Source: Neobacillus sp. YX16 | GTDB lineage: Bacteria; Bacillota; Bacilli; Bacillales; Cytobacillaceae | Direction of reading: 5' to 3' | Length of the DNA stretch: 64,000 nt | Assembly: GCF_030123505.1 (NCBI RefSeq) | Contig: NZ_CP126115.1 | Span: forward strand, 4,106,001-4,170,000 | Shown: positions 51,724 to 61,811 of the stretch, piece by piece | Layout: every line of letters starts with the position of its first letter | Position numbering within the stretch: position 1 is the stretch's first letter | Notes under the pieces: model-generated | What the model was told of the DNA's origin: nothing | What the model saw: the letters and a program-made list of their open reading frames with translations, nothing else | The model's database searches: none | Made by a program: the position numbers and the translations under genes

Positions 51724-52428
51724 ATGACTACTGACACACAAACCGAAAATCTTCTAACCAATGAATTAATAGAACTCTTACATTCCGCAGGAAGAATGAT
51801 TGAAATAAAAAAAGGAGCGTTTCTTTTTCAAGAAGGTCACCCTGCCTCAGAAATGTTCCTTATCCTTTCTGGAAGAATCCAAATTTCGAAAATGAACGCA
51901 GAAGGTGAAGAATTATATTTGCGCTTATGCTCTCGGCATGACATTGTTGGCGAGCTGACTCTATTTACCGAGGATCCAAGATATATTTTCAATGCAAAGG
52001 TAATTGAAGATGGACATGTGGCAGGTATTCAATTAGATATTTTAGAGAAAGCATTATTTCAAAACAGTAATCTTGGCTATCAGTTTATTAAATGGATGAA
52101 TGATCATATTAGAAGAACCATGACTAAATTTCGAGATTTAGTACTATACGGTAAAAAAGGAGCACTTTATTCCACATTAATTCGGTTATCAAATAGCTAT
52201 GGCTTACATAAAGAGGACGGAATCCATATCACTGTCCCCATTACCACACAGGATTTAGCTCATTTTTGTGGAACAGCTAGAGAAATAGTCAGTCGAATGC
52301 TAACTGACTTAAAAAAAAGGAAAATTATTTCGATCGACCATAAAAAAATCATCATTCATAATATTGGTTATCTTAAGGTCGAAAATGATTGCGGAAACTG
52401 TCCAGTTTCCCATTGTACGATTGACTAA
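51724..52428 (+). CDS. fnr: Fnr, oxygen-sensing Crp/Fnr family regulator with C-terminal Fe-S site
   Basis: This 234-residue regulator has a cNMP-type beta-roll (about 10-115), a dimer helix and a winged HTH (DLAHFCGTAREIVSRMLTDLKKR). The C-terminal motif CGNCPVSHC gives Cys223, Cys226 and Cys231, the C-x2-C-x4-C spacing of B. subtilis Fnr. Asp138 sits where that protein's fourth cluster ligand lies. It would activate anaerobic genes when its [4Fe-4S] cluster is intact. I start at ATG 51724 with AGGTGGG upstream. Likely targets here are narK and pflB. Confidence 0.92.
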   Translation: MTTDTQTENLLTNELIELLHSAGRMIEIKKGAFLFQEGHPASEMFLILSGRIQISKMNAEGEELYLRLCSRHDIVGELTLFTEDPRYIFNAKVIEDGHVAGIQLDILEKALFQNSNLGYQFIKWMNDHIRRTMTKFRDLVLYGKKGALYSTLIRLSNSYGLHKEDGIHITVPITTQDLAHFCGTAREIVSRMLTDLKKRKIISIDHKKIIIHNIGYLKVENDCGNCPVSHCTID

Positions 52429-52521
52429 ATGGTGTTTGCATGTACCGCTCAATTTTGTTCACGAAATATCCACATCTTTTTGCAAAAAACTTCTTTATCC
52501 TTTATGTTAGGAGGGGAAAAC

Positions 52522-53121
52522 ATGAAAAAAATCTATCTAATATGTAGTTTGGCAGTGTTTCTATTGATTACAGCTGGAATCTCTTATTTTCTCATTCGGG
52601 ATGCAAGCTCCAAAATACCTGCAAATATTAGCTTAATTAATCAGAATGGTGAATCTTATAGTTTTGGTGATGATAATAAACTTAAACTTGTCGAATTTAT
52701 TTATACTAATTGTCCAGATATTTGCCCGACCACTACACAAAAGATGGTGCAATTACAGGGTGATTTAGAAAAAAGCAACGTCTTCGGTAATGAAATTGAG
52801 TTTCTTACCATTACCATCGACCCTTACCGGGACACACCTGAAGTGATACAAAAATACATGAAGGCCTTTGAAATTCCAAATTCCGATAATTGGATTTTCC
52901 TCACTGGCGATCAAGAAAATATCAAAGCTGACCAAAAAATGATTAGGGAAGTTGCAGAATCACTCCAGTTTCAATATAAAGATCCTGGTAACGGCCAATT
53001 TGTTCATACATCGTTTACCTATTTAATCGATGAAAATAATAAATTCATTTCTAAATTCCCGATGGGAGAAGAGTTTGATAAACAACAAGTCTATGAAGAA
53101 ATCATGAGTGAAATTGAATAA
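52522..53121 (+). CDS. SCO1/SenC family copper chaperone
   Basis: This 199-residue membrane-anchored thioredoxin-fold protein has an N-terminal hydrophobic anchor (about 4-25). It then has the copper/redox motif CPDIC (Cys64, Cys68) and His162 in FVHTSFTYLID. Sco proteins deliver copper to, or reduce, CuA sites. I start at ATG 52522, which has GGAGGGG at 4-6 nt. It lies 93 bp after fnr, on the same strand, without a clear terminator between, so co-transcription is possible. The CuA subunit at 23825 is a plausible client. Confidence 0.9.
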   Translation: MKKIYLICSLAVFLLITAGISYFLIRDASSKIPANISLINQNGESYSFGDDNKLKLVEFIYTNCPDICPTTTQKMVQLQGDLEKSNVFGNEIEFLTITIDPYRDTPEVIQKYMKAFEIPNSDNWIFLTGDQENIKADQKMIREVAESLQFQYKDPGNGQFVHTSFTYLIDENNKFISKFPMGEEFDKQQVYEEIMSEIE

Positions 53122-53128
53122 GCATAAA

Positions 53129-53163
53129 AAAAGCGGTTAGTCCTCTGGATTAATCGCTTTTTA
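53129..53163 (+). terminator. terminator after the Sco gene
   Basis: AAGCGGTTA and TAATCGCTT arms (one G-T pair) are followed by TTTT; the minus strand also has a T-run. Confidence 0.75.
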
Positions 53164-53171
53164 ATACCTAT

Positions 53172-53306
53172 TTAATTCACGGATGAAGGAAACTTTTTTA
53201 TTTGCTGCAGAGATAATAGGTAGTTGGACTTTGGTTTGGTTAAACTTGCTTTTATTCCGGCCTGTTTTAACTTGTTAACGAGTTCAGTAAGTTGCTTTTT
53301 CGACAT
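53172..53306 (-). CDS. small basic hypothetical protein, 44 residues
   Basis: ATG 53304-53306 has AGGTGAGAAGT upstream; the frame ends at TAA 53172-53174 just before a terminator usable on this strand. The product (MSKKQLTELVNKLKQAGIKA...) is Lys-rich with a likely helix at residues 3-18. I do not recognise it. Function unknown. Confidence 0.6.
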   Translation of the reverse strand: MSKKQLTELVNKLKQAGIKASLTKPKSNYLLSLQQIKKFPSSVN

Positions 53307-53521
53307 ACTTCTCACCTACTTTATTCCTTCAGTACTTCTTTACAATAATTCTACAACAAAAATATGAATAAAGTGTGAAAACGACGAAAAAAAATTAGAA
53401 AAATTTTCTGCAATTTATTTTATTATCTTCTAATAAATTCTCTCATTCAACAAAGAATTCGCTCTTCATCCAATTTAATGGTATAATTAGTAGATATTTT
53501 GCTGTTGGAGGATAATGATAA

Positions 53522-55147
<1,626 letters not shown>

Positions 55148-55152
55148 TAAGT

Positions 55153-55183
55153 AAAGCGGGTACTTCGAGTACCCGCTTTGTTT
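55153..55183 (+). terminator. terminator of the ABC-F gene
   Basis: AAAGCGGGTACT and AGTACCCGCTTT arms are followed by GTTTT; repeat R4 starts immediately after. Confidence 0.85.
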
Positions 55184-55184
55184 T

Positions 55185-55367
55185 GCTGTGTTACATATGT
55201 CTGTTGATTTGCACTCCATGCACTTCGCTTTCCGCGGGCGGTCCGGGAAGCCTCCTCAGCGCTTAAGCGCCTGCGGGGTCTCCCCCTGCCCCGTCCTCCC
55301 GCAGGAGTCTCGTGCCTTCCGCGCAAATCAACAGGTGCCAAAATTTATTCTTTGCTTTTACATAGCC
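55185..55367 (+). repeat. dispersed palindromic repeat, copy R4 (183 bp)
   Basis: It runs from GCTGTGTTA to TTACATAGCC with inner TGTTGATTTGC/GCGCAAATCAACA ends and the GC-rich core hairpin. It lacks the ~62-bp block of R2 and R3, so it probably shows the uninterrupted form. It separates the ABC-F gene from a convergent YuzL-like gene. Confidence 0.85.
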
Positions 55368-55376
55368 TTTTCTTTA

Positions 55377-55508
55377 TTAGTCTTTCTTTTGTTTTCTGCG
55401 TGATGATGAAGCTTCTCTTGTTCCTGTTTCTGTTGTTGTTGTTCCTTGGCCTTCAACTTGCGGTGAAGCCAGGCCAATGGTGGATGGATCTTTTTTTCGC
55501 TTTCCCAT
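55377..55508 (-). CDS. YuzL family small protein
   Basis: This 43-residue basic, Thr/Ser/Gly-rich, likely disordered protein starts [20 protein letters not shown], the YuzL pattern. GGAGGTG precedes the ATG. Function unknown; such proteins are common in spore-forming Bacillus. Its stop lies 10 bp beyond repeat R4. Confidence 0.7.
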   Translation of the reverse strand: MGKRKKDPSTIGLASPQVEGQGTTTTETGTREASSSRRKQKKD

Positions 55509-55605
55509 GGTTACACCTCCTCTTTTAGTTTTTGAAGATTATCGTGACTTATACAGAATAATTATGGAGAACTTTGGCATGATATTGATTGAGGAGGTGT
55601 TTTGT

Positions 55606-55848
55606 ATGGCGAAAATTGGTGTAGAAGAATCCCTATCAGATATTCAACAAGCTTTAAGGGAAAAAGGACATGATGTGGTTCAATTAAGACAGGAATCTGA
55701 TGCACAGAATTGCGATTGCTGTGTTGTTACAGGTTTAGATTCTAATGTAATGGGTATGCAGGATACCTTTACAAAAGGCTCAGTCATTGAAGCAAATGGA
55801 ATGACCGCAGATGAAGTGTGTCAGCAGGTAGAAAGCAGACTCCAGTAA
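55606..55848 (+). CDS. ykuS: YkuS/UPF0180 family protein
   Basis: This 80-residue protein starts [20 protein letters not shown] and contains [19 protein letters not shown], the UPF0180 pattern. ATG 55606 has GAGGAGGTG at good spacing; a longer frame to 55477 overlaps the YuzL-like gene on the other strand and is not supported. Function unknown. A terminator follows. Confidence 0.85.
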   Translation: MAKIGVEESLSDIQQALREKGHDVVQLRQESDAQNCDCCVVTGLDSNVMGMQDTFTKGSVIEANGMTADEVCQQVESRLQ

Positions 55849-55883
55849 GTCGGTAAAACAACTCAATAAGTGATTCGTTACTT

Positions 55884-55911
55884 AAACTGCCAACCAAGGC
55901 AGTTTTTTTTA
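55884..55911 (+). terminator. terminator after ykuS
   Basis: ACTGCC and GGCAGT arms are followed by eight T. Confidence 0.8.
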
Positions 55912-55991
55912 TACCTCCCTACTTTAATCAAGAAAATTCTTTCGTTATAATGATAGAAGACACTTTGATAGATTTTGAGAGGACGTAATAC

Positions 55992-56771
55992 ATGAAGAAG
56001 ATATTACTTGTAGGCCTTGCCTTTGTCATACTTTGCCTATCGGCATGTTCATCAAAGGAATCACCCCAAACTAAACCAGTAGAATTGACCATTTCCGCTG
56101 CTGCTAGTCTCAATGAATCACTAATAGAAATAAAAGAGAATTTCGAAAAAGAAAATAAAAACATAAAAATTTTGTACAATATAGGGAGCTCTGGAGCCTT
56201 GAAACAACAAATTCTCCAAGGAGCACCTGTTGATCTCTTCCTATCTGCATCACCTGACCAATTTACCGAATTAATACAAGAAGGTTTAATCGATGCACAA
56301 AAGCAGATTGATTTATTAGGTAACCAGCTTGTGTTAATCACTAACAAAGAAAATTCTTTACAACTAAATGGATTTTCTGATTTGACGGATAGTCAGGTTA
56401 AAAAAATCGCAATCGGTATACCAGAGTCTGTTCCAGCCGGTAAATATGCTAAACAAACACTACAAAATACTGGTATTTGGGAACAAATTCAACCTATTGT
56501 CATTCAAACAAAGGATGTCCGCCAAGTTCTTACATATGTAGAAACAGGTAATGTTGACGCAGGCATTGTTTATATGACAGATGTAAAAGTATCTGATAAA
56601 GTACATGTTGTGGCAACTGCAGGTGATCAGACTCACGATTCGATTATTTATCCTGCAGGCATAATAAAAACTACATCCCATAAAAAAGGAGCTGAAATAT
56701 TTCTTGACTATTTACAAAGTAAAACCGCAAAAACAAGTTTTAAAAAATTTGGTTTTATAGTATTGGATTGA
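55992..56771 (+). CDS. modA: molybdate ABC transporter substrate-binding lipoprotein
   Basis: This 259-residue lipoprotein has a signal peptide (MKKILLVGLAFVILCLSAC) and then the ModA pattern LTISAAASLNESLIEIKENFE, NIGSSGALKQQILQGAPVDLFLSA and ESVPAGKYAKQTL. It binds molybdate or tungstate outside the membrane. GAGAGGACG precedes the ATG. modB follows 4 bp later. The metal feeds the formate dehydrogenase and the molybdenum hydroxylase encoded in this window. Confidence 0.92.
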   Translation: MKKILLVGLAFVILCLSACSSKESPQTKPVELTISAAASLNESLIEIKENFEKENKNIKILYNIGSSGALKQQILQGAPVDLFLSASPDQFTELIQEGLIDAQKQIDLLGNQLVLITNKENSLQLNGFSDLTDSQVKKIAIGIPESVPAGKYAKQTLQNTGIWEQIQPIVIQTKDVRQVLTYVETGNVDAGIVYMTDVKVSDKVHVVATAGDQTHDSIIYPAGIIKTTSHKKGAEIFLDYLQSKTAKTSFKKFGFIVLD

Positions 56772-56775
56772 TATC

Positions 56776-57441
56776 ATGTTTGCATATGAATTTTGGCAGC
56801 CCCTTAGATTCTCTCTAGAAGTTGCTTTTATTTCCGTCATTATTGTTAGCTTTTTTGGCATTTTTTTTGCTAGACTTTTATATAACAAGAAATTCAAAGG
56901 TAAGATGCTGCTTGAAACCTTCCTTATGATGCCGATCGTTTTACCGCCAACGGTGATAGGATTTTTACTGATATACTTTTTTGGAAGAAACAGCCCAATC
57001 GGTGCCTTAATTGAAGGATTTTTCCAACATTCCATCATGTTTACACCCTGGGCTGCGATTATTGCTTCAACCACTGTTGCATTTCCACTTATGTACCAAT
57101 CTGTTAAATTAGGCTTTCAATCGGTCGATAAAGATATAGAAGATGCAGCAAAAGTGGATGGCGGAAGCAGAGGAAAGGTATTTTTATTGGTATCCCTGCC
57201 TTTGACACTTCCTGCAATAATCTCCGGGCTGATTATGAGTTTTGCACGAGCTATGGGTGAATTTGGAGCAACGTTAATGTTTGCTGGGAATATCCCAGGA
57301 AAAACACAAACAGCTCCAACAGCGATTTATGTTGCGATGGAATCCGGTAATATGGGCTTAGCATGGGCATTCGTTCTATCAATGGTACTCATTTCTTTTC
57401 TCATGCTGCTGCTTTCGAATATGATTCAAAAAAAGCCATGA
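56776..57441 (+). CDS. modB: molybdate ABC transporter permease
   Basis: This 221-residue permease has five or six helices, LPPTVIGFLLIYFFGRNSPIG and the EAA loop EDAAKVDGGSRGKVFLLVSLPLTLPAIISG. It ends at a hairpin and no modC ATPase follows; the next gene is on the other strand. B. subtilis yvgL-yvgM likewise lack an adjacent modC, so an ATPase encoded elsewhere is expected. Confidence 0.92.
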   Translation: MFAYEFWQPLRFSLEVAFISVIIVSFFGIFFARLLYNKKFKGKMLLETFLMMPIVLPPTVIGFLLIYFFGRNSPIGALIEGFFQHSIMFTPWAAIIASTTVAFPLMYQSVKLGFQSVDKDIEDAAKVDGGSRGKVFLLVSLPLTLPAIISGLIMSFARAMGEFGATLMFAGNIPGKTQTAPTAIYVAMESGNMGLAWAFVLSMVLISFLMLLLSNMIQKKP

Positions 57442-57462
57442 AGAGTATATCTCTCCATGGCT
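57434..57462. terminator. hairpin between convergent modB and DD-carboxypeptidase genes
   Basis: AGCCATG and CATGGCT arms lie at the modB stop. T-runs are weak on both sides, though the minus strand reads TTTTTTTG. Confidence 0.5.
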
Positions 57463-57470
57463 ATATTACA

Positions 57471-58613
57471 TTATTGTCTCTTCACTAATCTTTTTCTAAC
57501 GCCCAGAAAAAGTCCCGCAAATGCAATAACTATTATTCCATAAATAATATTTACACTGCTCTCTTCACTAGTTAACAGCTTTTCCTTTTTTACTTTTACT
57601 TGTTTAGGTTCTTTTACTTCAAGTTGTATAGATTGAATGACATCACCATCGTTTACAACCTCAAGCACACCTTTTTCGGTAACTCTTACTTTTGATCCAT
57701 TGATATGCTCTGTAACAACAATATCACTTTTAGTATAATATTCTTTTTCTTTCATTTTAAATAACTCGTTTTGTTTAATAACGCGATGTTGAAAGTTCTT
57801 TAAACCATATTCAATCAGTTTTTCTGTATCCTGATACGTATCCTTGCTTCTATCCCCTTTTAAAACAATGGCGGTCAGCTTTATATTATCATTTTCCGCA
57901 GTTGTTGCTAATGTGTGTTTTGATTCATCTACAAAACCAGTTTTTCCACCAGTAATTCCTTCAACAGGAATCTCGCCTTTTAATAGACGATGGTGGGTCA
58001 AGAGTGTCGTTTTCCAGGACTCACCACTCCAAGGGAGCTCTTTTGTTCCGAAAATCTCTGTGAACACTGGATTCTTTTTTGCATAATTGGTTATTAAGGC
58101 TAAATCTTTAGCAGTTGTATAATGATTTTCATTAAACAATCCATTTGGATTAGTAAAATTCGTATTGCTTACCCCGACTTCCTCCGTTAAATACTTATTT
58201 ATATTTACTGCAAACTCTTCTACACTTCCGTCTATATGTTCAGCGATTGCTACTGCCGCGTCATTCCCTGAGTTAATCAGCATTCCTTGAATTAGCTTTT
58301 TTAAAGGGACCCTTTCACCTTCAACTAAAAAAACTCTTGTTCCCTCTTCCTTTACCGCTCTAGGACTTATTGTGACAACATCATCAATGTTACCATTTTC
58401 CAAAGCGTAGATGGCTGTTGCAATTTTCGTCAAACTAGCAGGGTATAATTTTTCATCACTATTTTTATTATATAAAATGGCACCTGTTTCTGAATCTACT
58501 AATACTGCAGCTTCACTTTTTATATCTAAGGACTGGTTTTCTGCAGCGTAGCTATTTGTTTGGCTCGATAAAACAAGAAATAATAGCATTATTATTGATA
58601 CAAACCTTGACAA
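57471..58613 (-). CDS. D-alanyl-D-alanine carboxypeptidase (DacF/DacB-like, PBP5 family)
   Basis: This 380-residue secreted penicillin-binding protein has a signal peptide (about 1-23) and an S11 peptidase domain. Catalytic motifs are SLTK, SGN (SGNDAAVA) and KTG (GGKTGFVD). A beta-rich PBP5_C domain and a C-terminal hydrophobic anchor (IIYGIIVIAFAGLFLGV) followed by basic residues complete it. It trims the terminal D-Ala of peptidoglycan stem peptides. The start appears to be TTG 58611-58613 with AAGGA upstream; ATG eight codons in is an alternative. Confidence 0.88.
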   Translation of the reverse strand: MSRFVSIIMLLFLVLSSQTNSYAAENQSLDIKSEAAVLVDSETGAILYNKNSDEKLYPASLTKIATAIYALENGNIDDVVTISPRAVKEEGTRVFLVEGERVPLKKLIQGMLINSGNDAAVAIAEHIDGSVEEFAVNINKYLTEEVGVSNTNFTNPNGLFNENHYTTAKDLALITNYAKKNPVFTEIFGTKELPWSGESWKTTLLTHHRLLKGEIPVEGITGGKTGFVDESKHTLATTAENDNIKLTAIVLKGDRSKDTYQDTEKLIEYGLKNFQHRVIKQNELFKMKEKEYYTKSDIVVTEHINGSKVRVTEKGVLEVVNDGDVIQSIQLEVKEPKQVKVKKEKLLTSEESSVNIIYGIIVIAFAGLFLGVRKRLVKRQ

Positions 58614-58735
58614 TTTACAACATCCTTATTTTTTATTTACCATCTGATTTTATCAAAATATCATTGAAAGTAAATATCAATTAACCAATTGTCATTCAAC
58701 TGAAAGGTTATTAAAGCGACTTTGAAATAATCGCA

Positions 58736-58762
58736 ATAAAAAATGGCTCAGCCAAAGCCAAG
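58736..58762 (-). terminator. terminator of the mprF gene
   Basis: On the minus strand TGGCT and AGCCA arms around TTGGCTG are followed by TTTTTTA. Confidence 0.65.
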
Positions 58763-58769
58763 CCGTGTC

Positions 58770-60848
58770 CTACCTTCTGCGCTTTGAAATTAATAATGTT
58801 ATTTGGGTCATTGTTAATGGTAAAGAAAATGTTGACTTTCTTCTATAGCCTAAGTATTTCGACTCCCATTTGTTTGTATATTCTTCTTTAAATTTTCGTA
58901 ATCCTTGAAATTGATTTAGCTCGTTTCCATGTAGATAAATTTGGGCTGCAATTTTTTCACTTACAAATGCATATTTCGATACTCTCCCACCTAATTTAAA
59001 AAAGGTATAGCCGTTTCCATGGAGATATGGCAGCATATCATCACTAACTTGATAGAAGACGGGGGTATATCCGTAACGGTCTGCTTGTTCCTGAAACTCC
59101 TCAATCGCACCTGATAATTCGTCATTATCACCTATTAAATCCCCAAGAATCACTAGTTTATCTGCATATTGTTGAAAAGGAATTAAGACAGTCTTCTTAC
59201 TGTTCCAATAAATATACTTATCATCGAGTAATTGTAAATGGGACAAACTCTTTCCATAATAGGTATTTAAATGTTCTATTATCTCTTCTTCTTGACCAAT
59301 CGAACATTCGAATTTCCACTTTTTAGGTTTGCTTATTACGTATCCTGCATAAAGAATGAGTAATGCAATGAGCAGGCCGATCATCGCACTGCTGAATAAA
59401 TCCGATGAATCTTCAATGACATATGGCAAAAATTGTGACGGGATGGTGATTTTAGCGGATGGCAGATTAGAATAGCCAATTACCAAATACATTGAAATGA
59501 TAACCGTAATAATCAGGATATCAACTGTGGTTTTTCCCCACGTTAGGACATAACTTTCCCGATAAAATTGTCCTTTTGATGCTCTTAGTAATAGTGCAAC
59601 CGTAATAAGAAAAATAGCTTCTTCGTAATCAATTCCTTTAAAGATAGAAAACAAGGCAGCAAGAATTAACACAAGCATGGTCAAATCGTAAGTTCTTTTC
59701 ACGCTGTATTCTATCCCGCGGGATAACCCAAGCAAGAGAAAGCCTGCAGCCACAGAAAGCTGATGAGAAATATTAATGATTGGAAAAGACAAAATTTCCT
59801 GAGCGATTCTAAGTCTATCCATTATGCCTGGAACACTTGCGGATAATAGCAGGATTAAGCCTGAGAGAAAAACGAGAATGGTTACCATAACATGACTAAT
59901 ATTTTGGAGGATTGTATTTGGAATATTACTCCATGATTTGTTCCATTTCTCCCAATATCGTTTTACAAAAAGAAGCGTACTGAGTAAAAACGGGATCAAG
60001 TAATATCCAATCCGGTAGAATAATAGGATAACAAGAACTTTTTCTTCCGGAACATGTAAGTCCTGCATTCCCCAAATAAAAACGATATCAAACGAGCCAA
60101 GACCACCTGGTATCATACTAATAATACCAGCGCAAGCAGCCACAACATAAACAGGAAAAAGCTGTTCAAAGGTAACAGGTATCTCCATAATCCAAGATAA
60201 GAACCAAATACCACAAAAAACTGCGGTCCACTCTAATAGTGAAATAATGAAAAGTTTTGCTCCTGCTCCAAAGGTGATTAATGACTGCTTGTCCCTTTTA
60301 TTTTTAACAAAATGAATTCCCAAAAATATTGGCAAGTATAATGCTATACCCAGTACGCCAAAGAATAGCCATTTTGTTTGCACAAAAATAGGATGATTGC
60401 TGAAATTCAAAGCTACTGACATAGCAAATAAAGAAATTCCTGCCATATAAAAAAATGAAACAGCTGCAATTCCGCCTACTAACCTTCGCTTATCATTTTC
60501 AAATCTATGATAGAAGTAGGTTCTTAACATCGCTCCAATTAAGCCGCCAAAACCAAATAAGTTTGAGTAGGTATTAACAATTAATGCTTGTTCAAGTACT
60601 TCTTTTTTTCCAGCCTTTATTCCAAGAATCTTCAATAGCATTACATCGTAGAGAAGCATTGGTAACACCGCAGCAAACATTACAAAAAAGATAAGGATTA
60701 AAGTACCAAACCATAGTTGTACAATTTCAGATTGAAGTAATCCAAGGTCTAAATTCCCAATGAACTTTTTCAATTCAAGTAGTGCAAACACTAATAAGAG
60801 TAAGGGAAAGAGAAATTTTACCACTGTAAATATTTTTCCTTTTTTCAT
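58770..60848 (-). CDS. mprF: MprF-like phosphatidylglycerol lysyltransferase/flippase with internal deletion
   Basis: This 692-residue protein has about 13-14 membrane helices (to about residue 515), forming the MprF flippase part. A cytoplasmic DUF2156 domain follows. MprF is normally about 840-870 residues. Here the DUF2156 start (LGDLIGDNDELSGAIEEF...GYTFFKLG, to residue 620) joins directly to the usual C-terminal end (RVSKYAFVSEKIAAQIYLHG...GLRKFKEEYTNKWESKYLGYRR). About 150-160 residues of the aminoacyl-transferase core are missing, with frame kept. Lysyl transfer to phosphatidylglycerol is probably lost. The ribosome site is weak. Confidence 0.82.
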   Translation of the reverse strand: MKKGKIFTVVKFLFPLLLLVFALLELKKFIGNLDLGLLQSEIVQLWFGTLILIFFVMFAAVLPMLLYDVMLLKILGIKAGKKEVLEQALIVNTYSNLFGFGGLIGAMLRTYFYHRFENDKRRLVGGIAAVSFFYMAGISLFAMSVALNFSNHPIFVQTKWLFFGVLGIALYLPIFLGIHFVKNKRDKQSLITFGAGAKLFIISLLEWTAVFCGIWFLSWIMEIPVTFEQLFPVYVVAACAGIISMIPGGLGSFDIVFIWGMQDLHVPEEKVLVILLFYRIGYYLIPFLLSTLLFVKRYWEKWNKSWSNIPNTILQNISHVMVTILVFLSGLILLLSASVPGIMDRLRIAQEILSFPIINISHQLSVAAGFLLLGLSRGIEYSVKRTYDLTMLVLILAALFSIFKGIDYEEAIFLITVALLLRASKGQFYRESYVLTWGKTTVDILIITVIISMYLVIGYSNLPSAKITIPSQFLPYVIEDSSDLFSSAMIGLLIALLILYAGYVISKPKKWKFECSIGQEEEIIEHLNTYYGKSLSHLQLLDDKYIYWNSKKTVLIPFQQYADKLVILGDLIGDNDELSGAIEEFQEQADRYGYTPVFYQVSDDMLPYLHGNGYTFFKLGGRVSKYAFVSEKIAAQIYLHGNELNQFQGLRKFKEEYTNKWESKYLGYRRKSTFSLPLTMTQITLLISKRRR

Positions 60849-61036
60849 ACCGATAACTTACCACCTGTACTTTCAGACCTATATAAACTATAAACTTTTC
60901 AACTGGAAAATCAAAGAAATTATCACTTCATTAATGTATATGTACGAACAATAGAAAAAAAATATAAAAAAAGAGACAAGTTTCCCTCCCTTCTCTGCAT
61001 AAACATGAAATAGGACAAATTAATGGGGGGTTAATA

Positions 61037-61489
61037 ATGAAATTTTTAGTATTAAAGAAAGATACACTTGTTTTTATTTTGGTAACAGCATTCTTACTCG
61101 TAACCATTTCTGCATGGTTTTTGCTAAAGGCTGGGGACACTGCTGTATTCAATCAAACAGCAGGTGGCGAGGTAAGAGAAATTCATATGGTCACAGTAGA
61201 ATATAACAGTACTACAAAAGACGGAAAGGAAATAGAAGTATACCGGTGGGATCCAGGAACAATTAATGTTGAAGCTGGTGAAAAGGTAAACTTATACATT
61301 AGTGGCATTAACGGTGAGGAGCACCCTTTCTATATTGAAGGTACAGACATTAAAGGAACCGTCAAAAAAGGTGAAGAGACCATGGTACCTCTTCAAATTG
61401 ATAAAGAAGGTACTTATCGTTTGATTTGTGAAGTTCATGGAGACAGAGATCATAATGGTCCAATGATTGCTGACATCATCGTCGATTAA
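61037..61489 (+). CDS. membrane-anchored cupredoxin domain protein
   Basis: This 150-residue protein has an N-terminal hydrophobic anchor (about 8-30) and one cupredoxin domain. Probable copper ligands are His96 (EEHPFYIEG), Cys131 and His134 (ICEVHGD), and Met143 (GPMIADI), a type 1 set with an unusually long Cys-x2-His-x8-Met loop. Only one Cys is present in the site, so it is not CuA. It may shuttle electrons outside the membrane, for example to the candidate NO reductase. GGGGGG precedes the ATG. It is a single gene with its own terminator. Confidence 0.8.
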   Translation: MKFLVLKKDTLVFILVTAFLLVTISAWFLLKAGDTAVFNQTAGGEVREIHMVTVEYNSTTKDGKEIEVYRWDPGTINVEAGEKVNLYISGINGEEHPFYIEGTDIKGTVKKGEETMVPLQIDKEGTYRLICEVHGDRDHNGPMIADIIVD

Positions 61490-61516
61490 AGCAGGAGATT
61501 TCTCTCCTGCTTTTTA
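61490..61516 (+). terminator. terminator of the cupredoxin gene
   Basis: GCAGGAGA and TCTCCTGC arms are followed by TTTTT. Confidence 0.85.
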
Positions 61517-61811
61517 ATTTTTTCTGGCAGCTGTTTCAGTGAGTTTACACTATAAACATGTTGGTTTTATTGATTTTTTCTTATATAACAGTTTGTGTTT
61601 TTCTACAAATAATTATAGTACAGATTTTCATTAACGCTCCTACACGTTCCTCGTACCAAAAGTAGAAAACCTTGTTAAACCAATGAGAAAATAAGGTTCA
61701 CAATATGTTAACAATATATGTGACTTCATTCAAAAAAAATCTGTTACACTTTAGATAAGAAATAACTGCTACACAGTTATATTAATTTAAACAATCTTAC
61801 GAGGTGAAATA
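61517..61811. other. AT-rich leader region of pflB
   Basis: It contains the candidate Fnr site at 61719-61734 and a TTAGAT -10-like element near 61751-61756. A pflB leader of about 45 nt ends in GAGGTGAAATA. I see no other gene. Confidence 0.55.
61719..61734. promoter_or_regulatory. candidate Fnr site upstream of pflB
   Basis: TGTGACTTCATTCAAA matches TGTGA-N6-TCACA with one mismatch. It sits about 37-40 bp before the probable start of transcription, fitting anaerobic activation of pflB. Confidence 0.6.

Noticed and set aside
55992..57441. Broken molybdate operon missing modC
   Set aside because: B. subtilis also has modA-modB-type genes without an adjacent modC, so absence next door is not evidence of loss.
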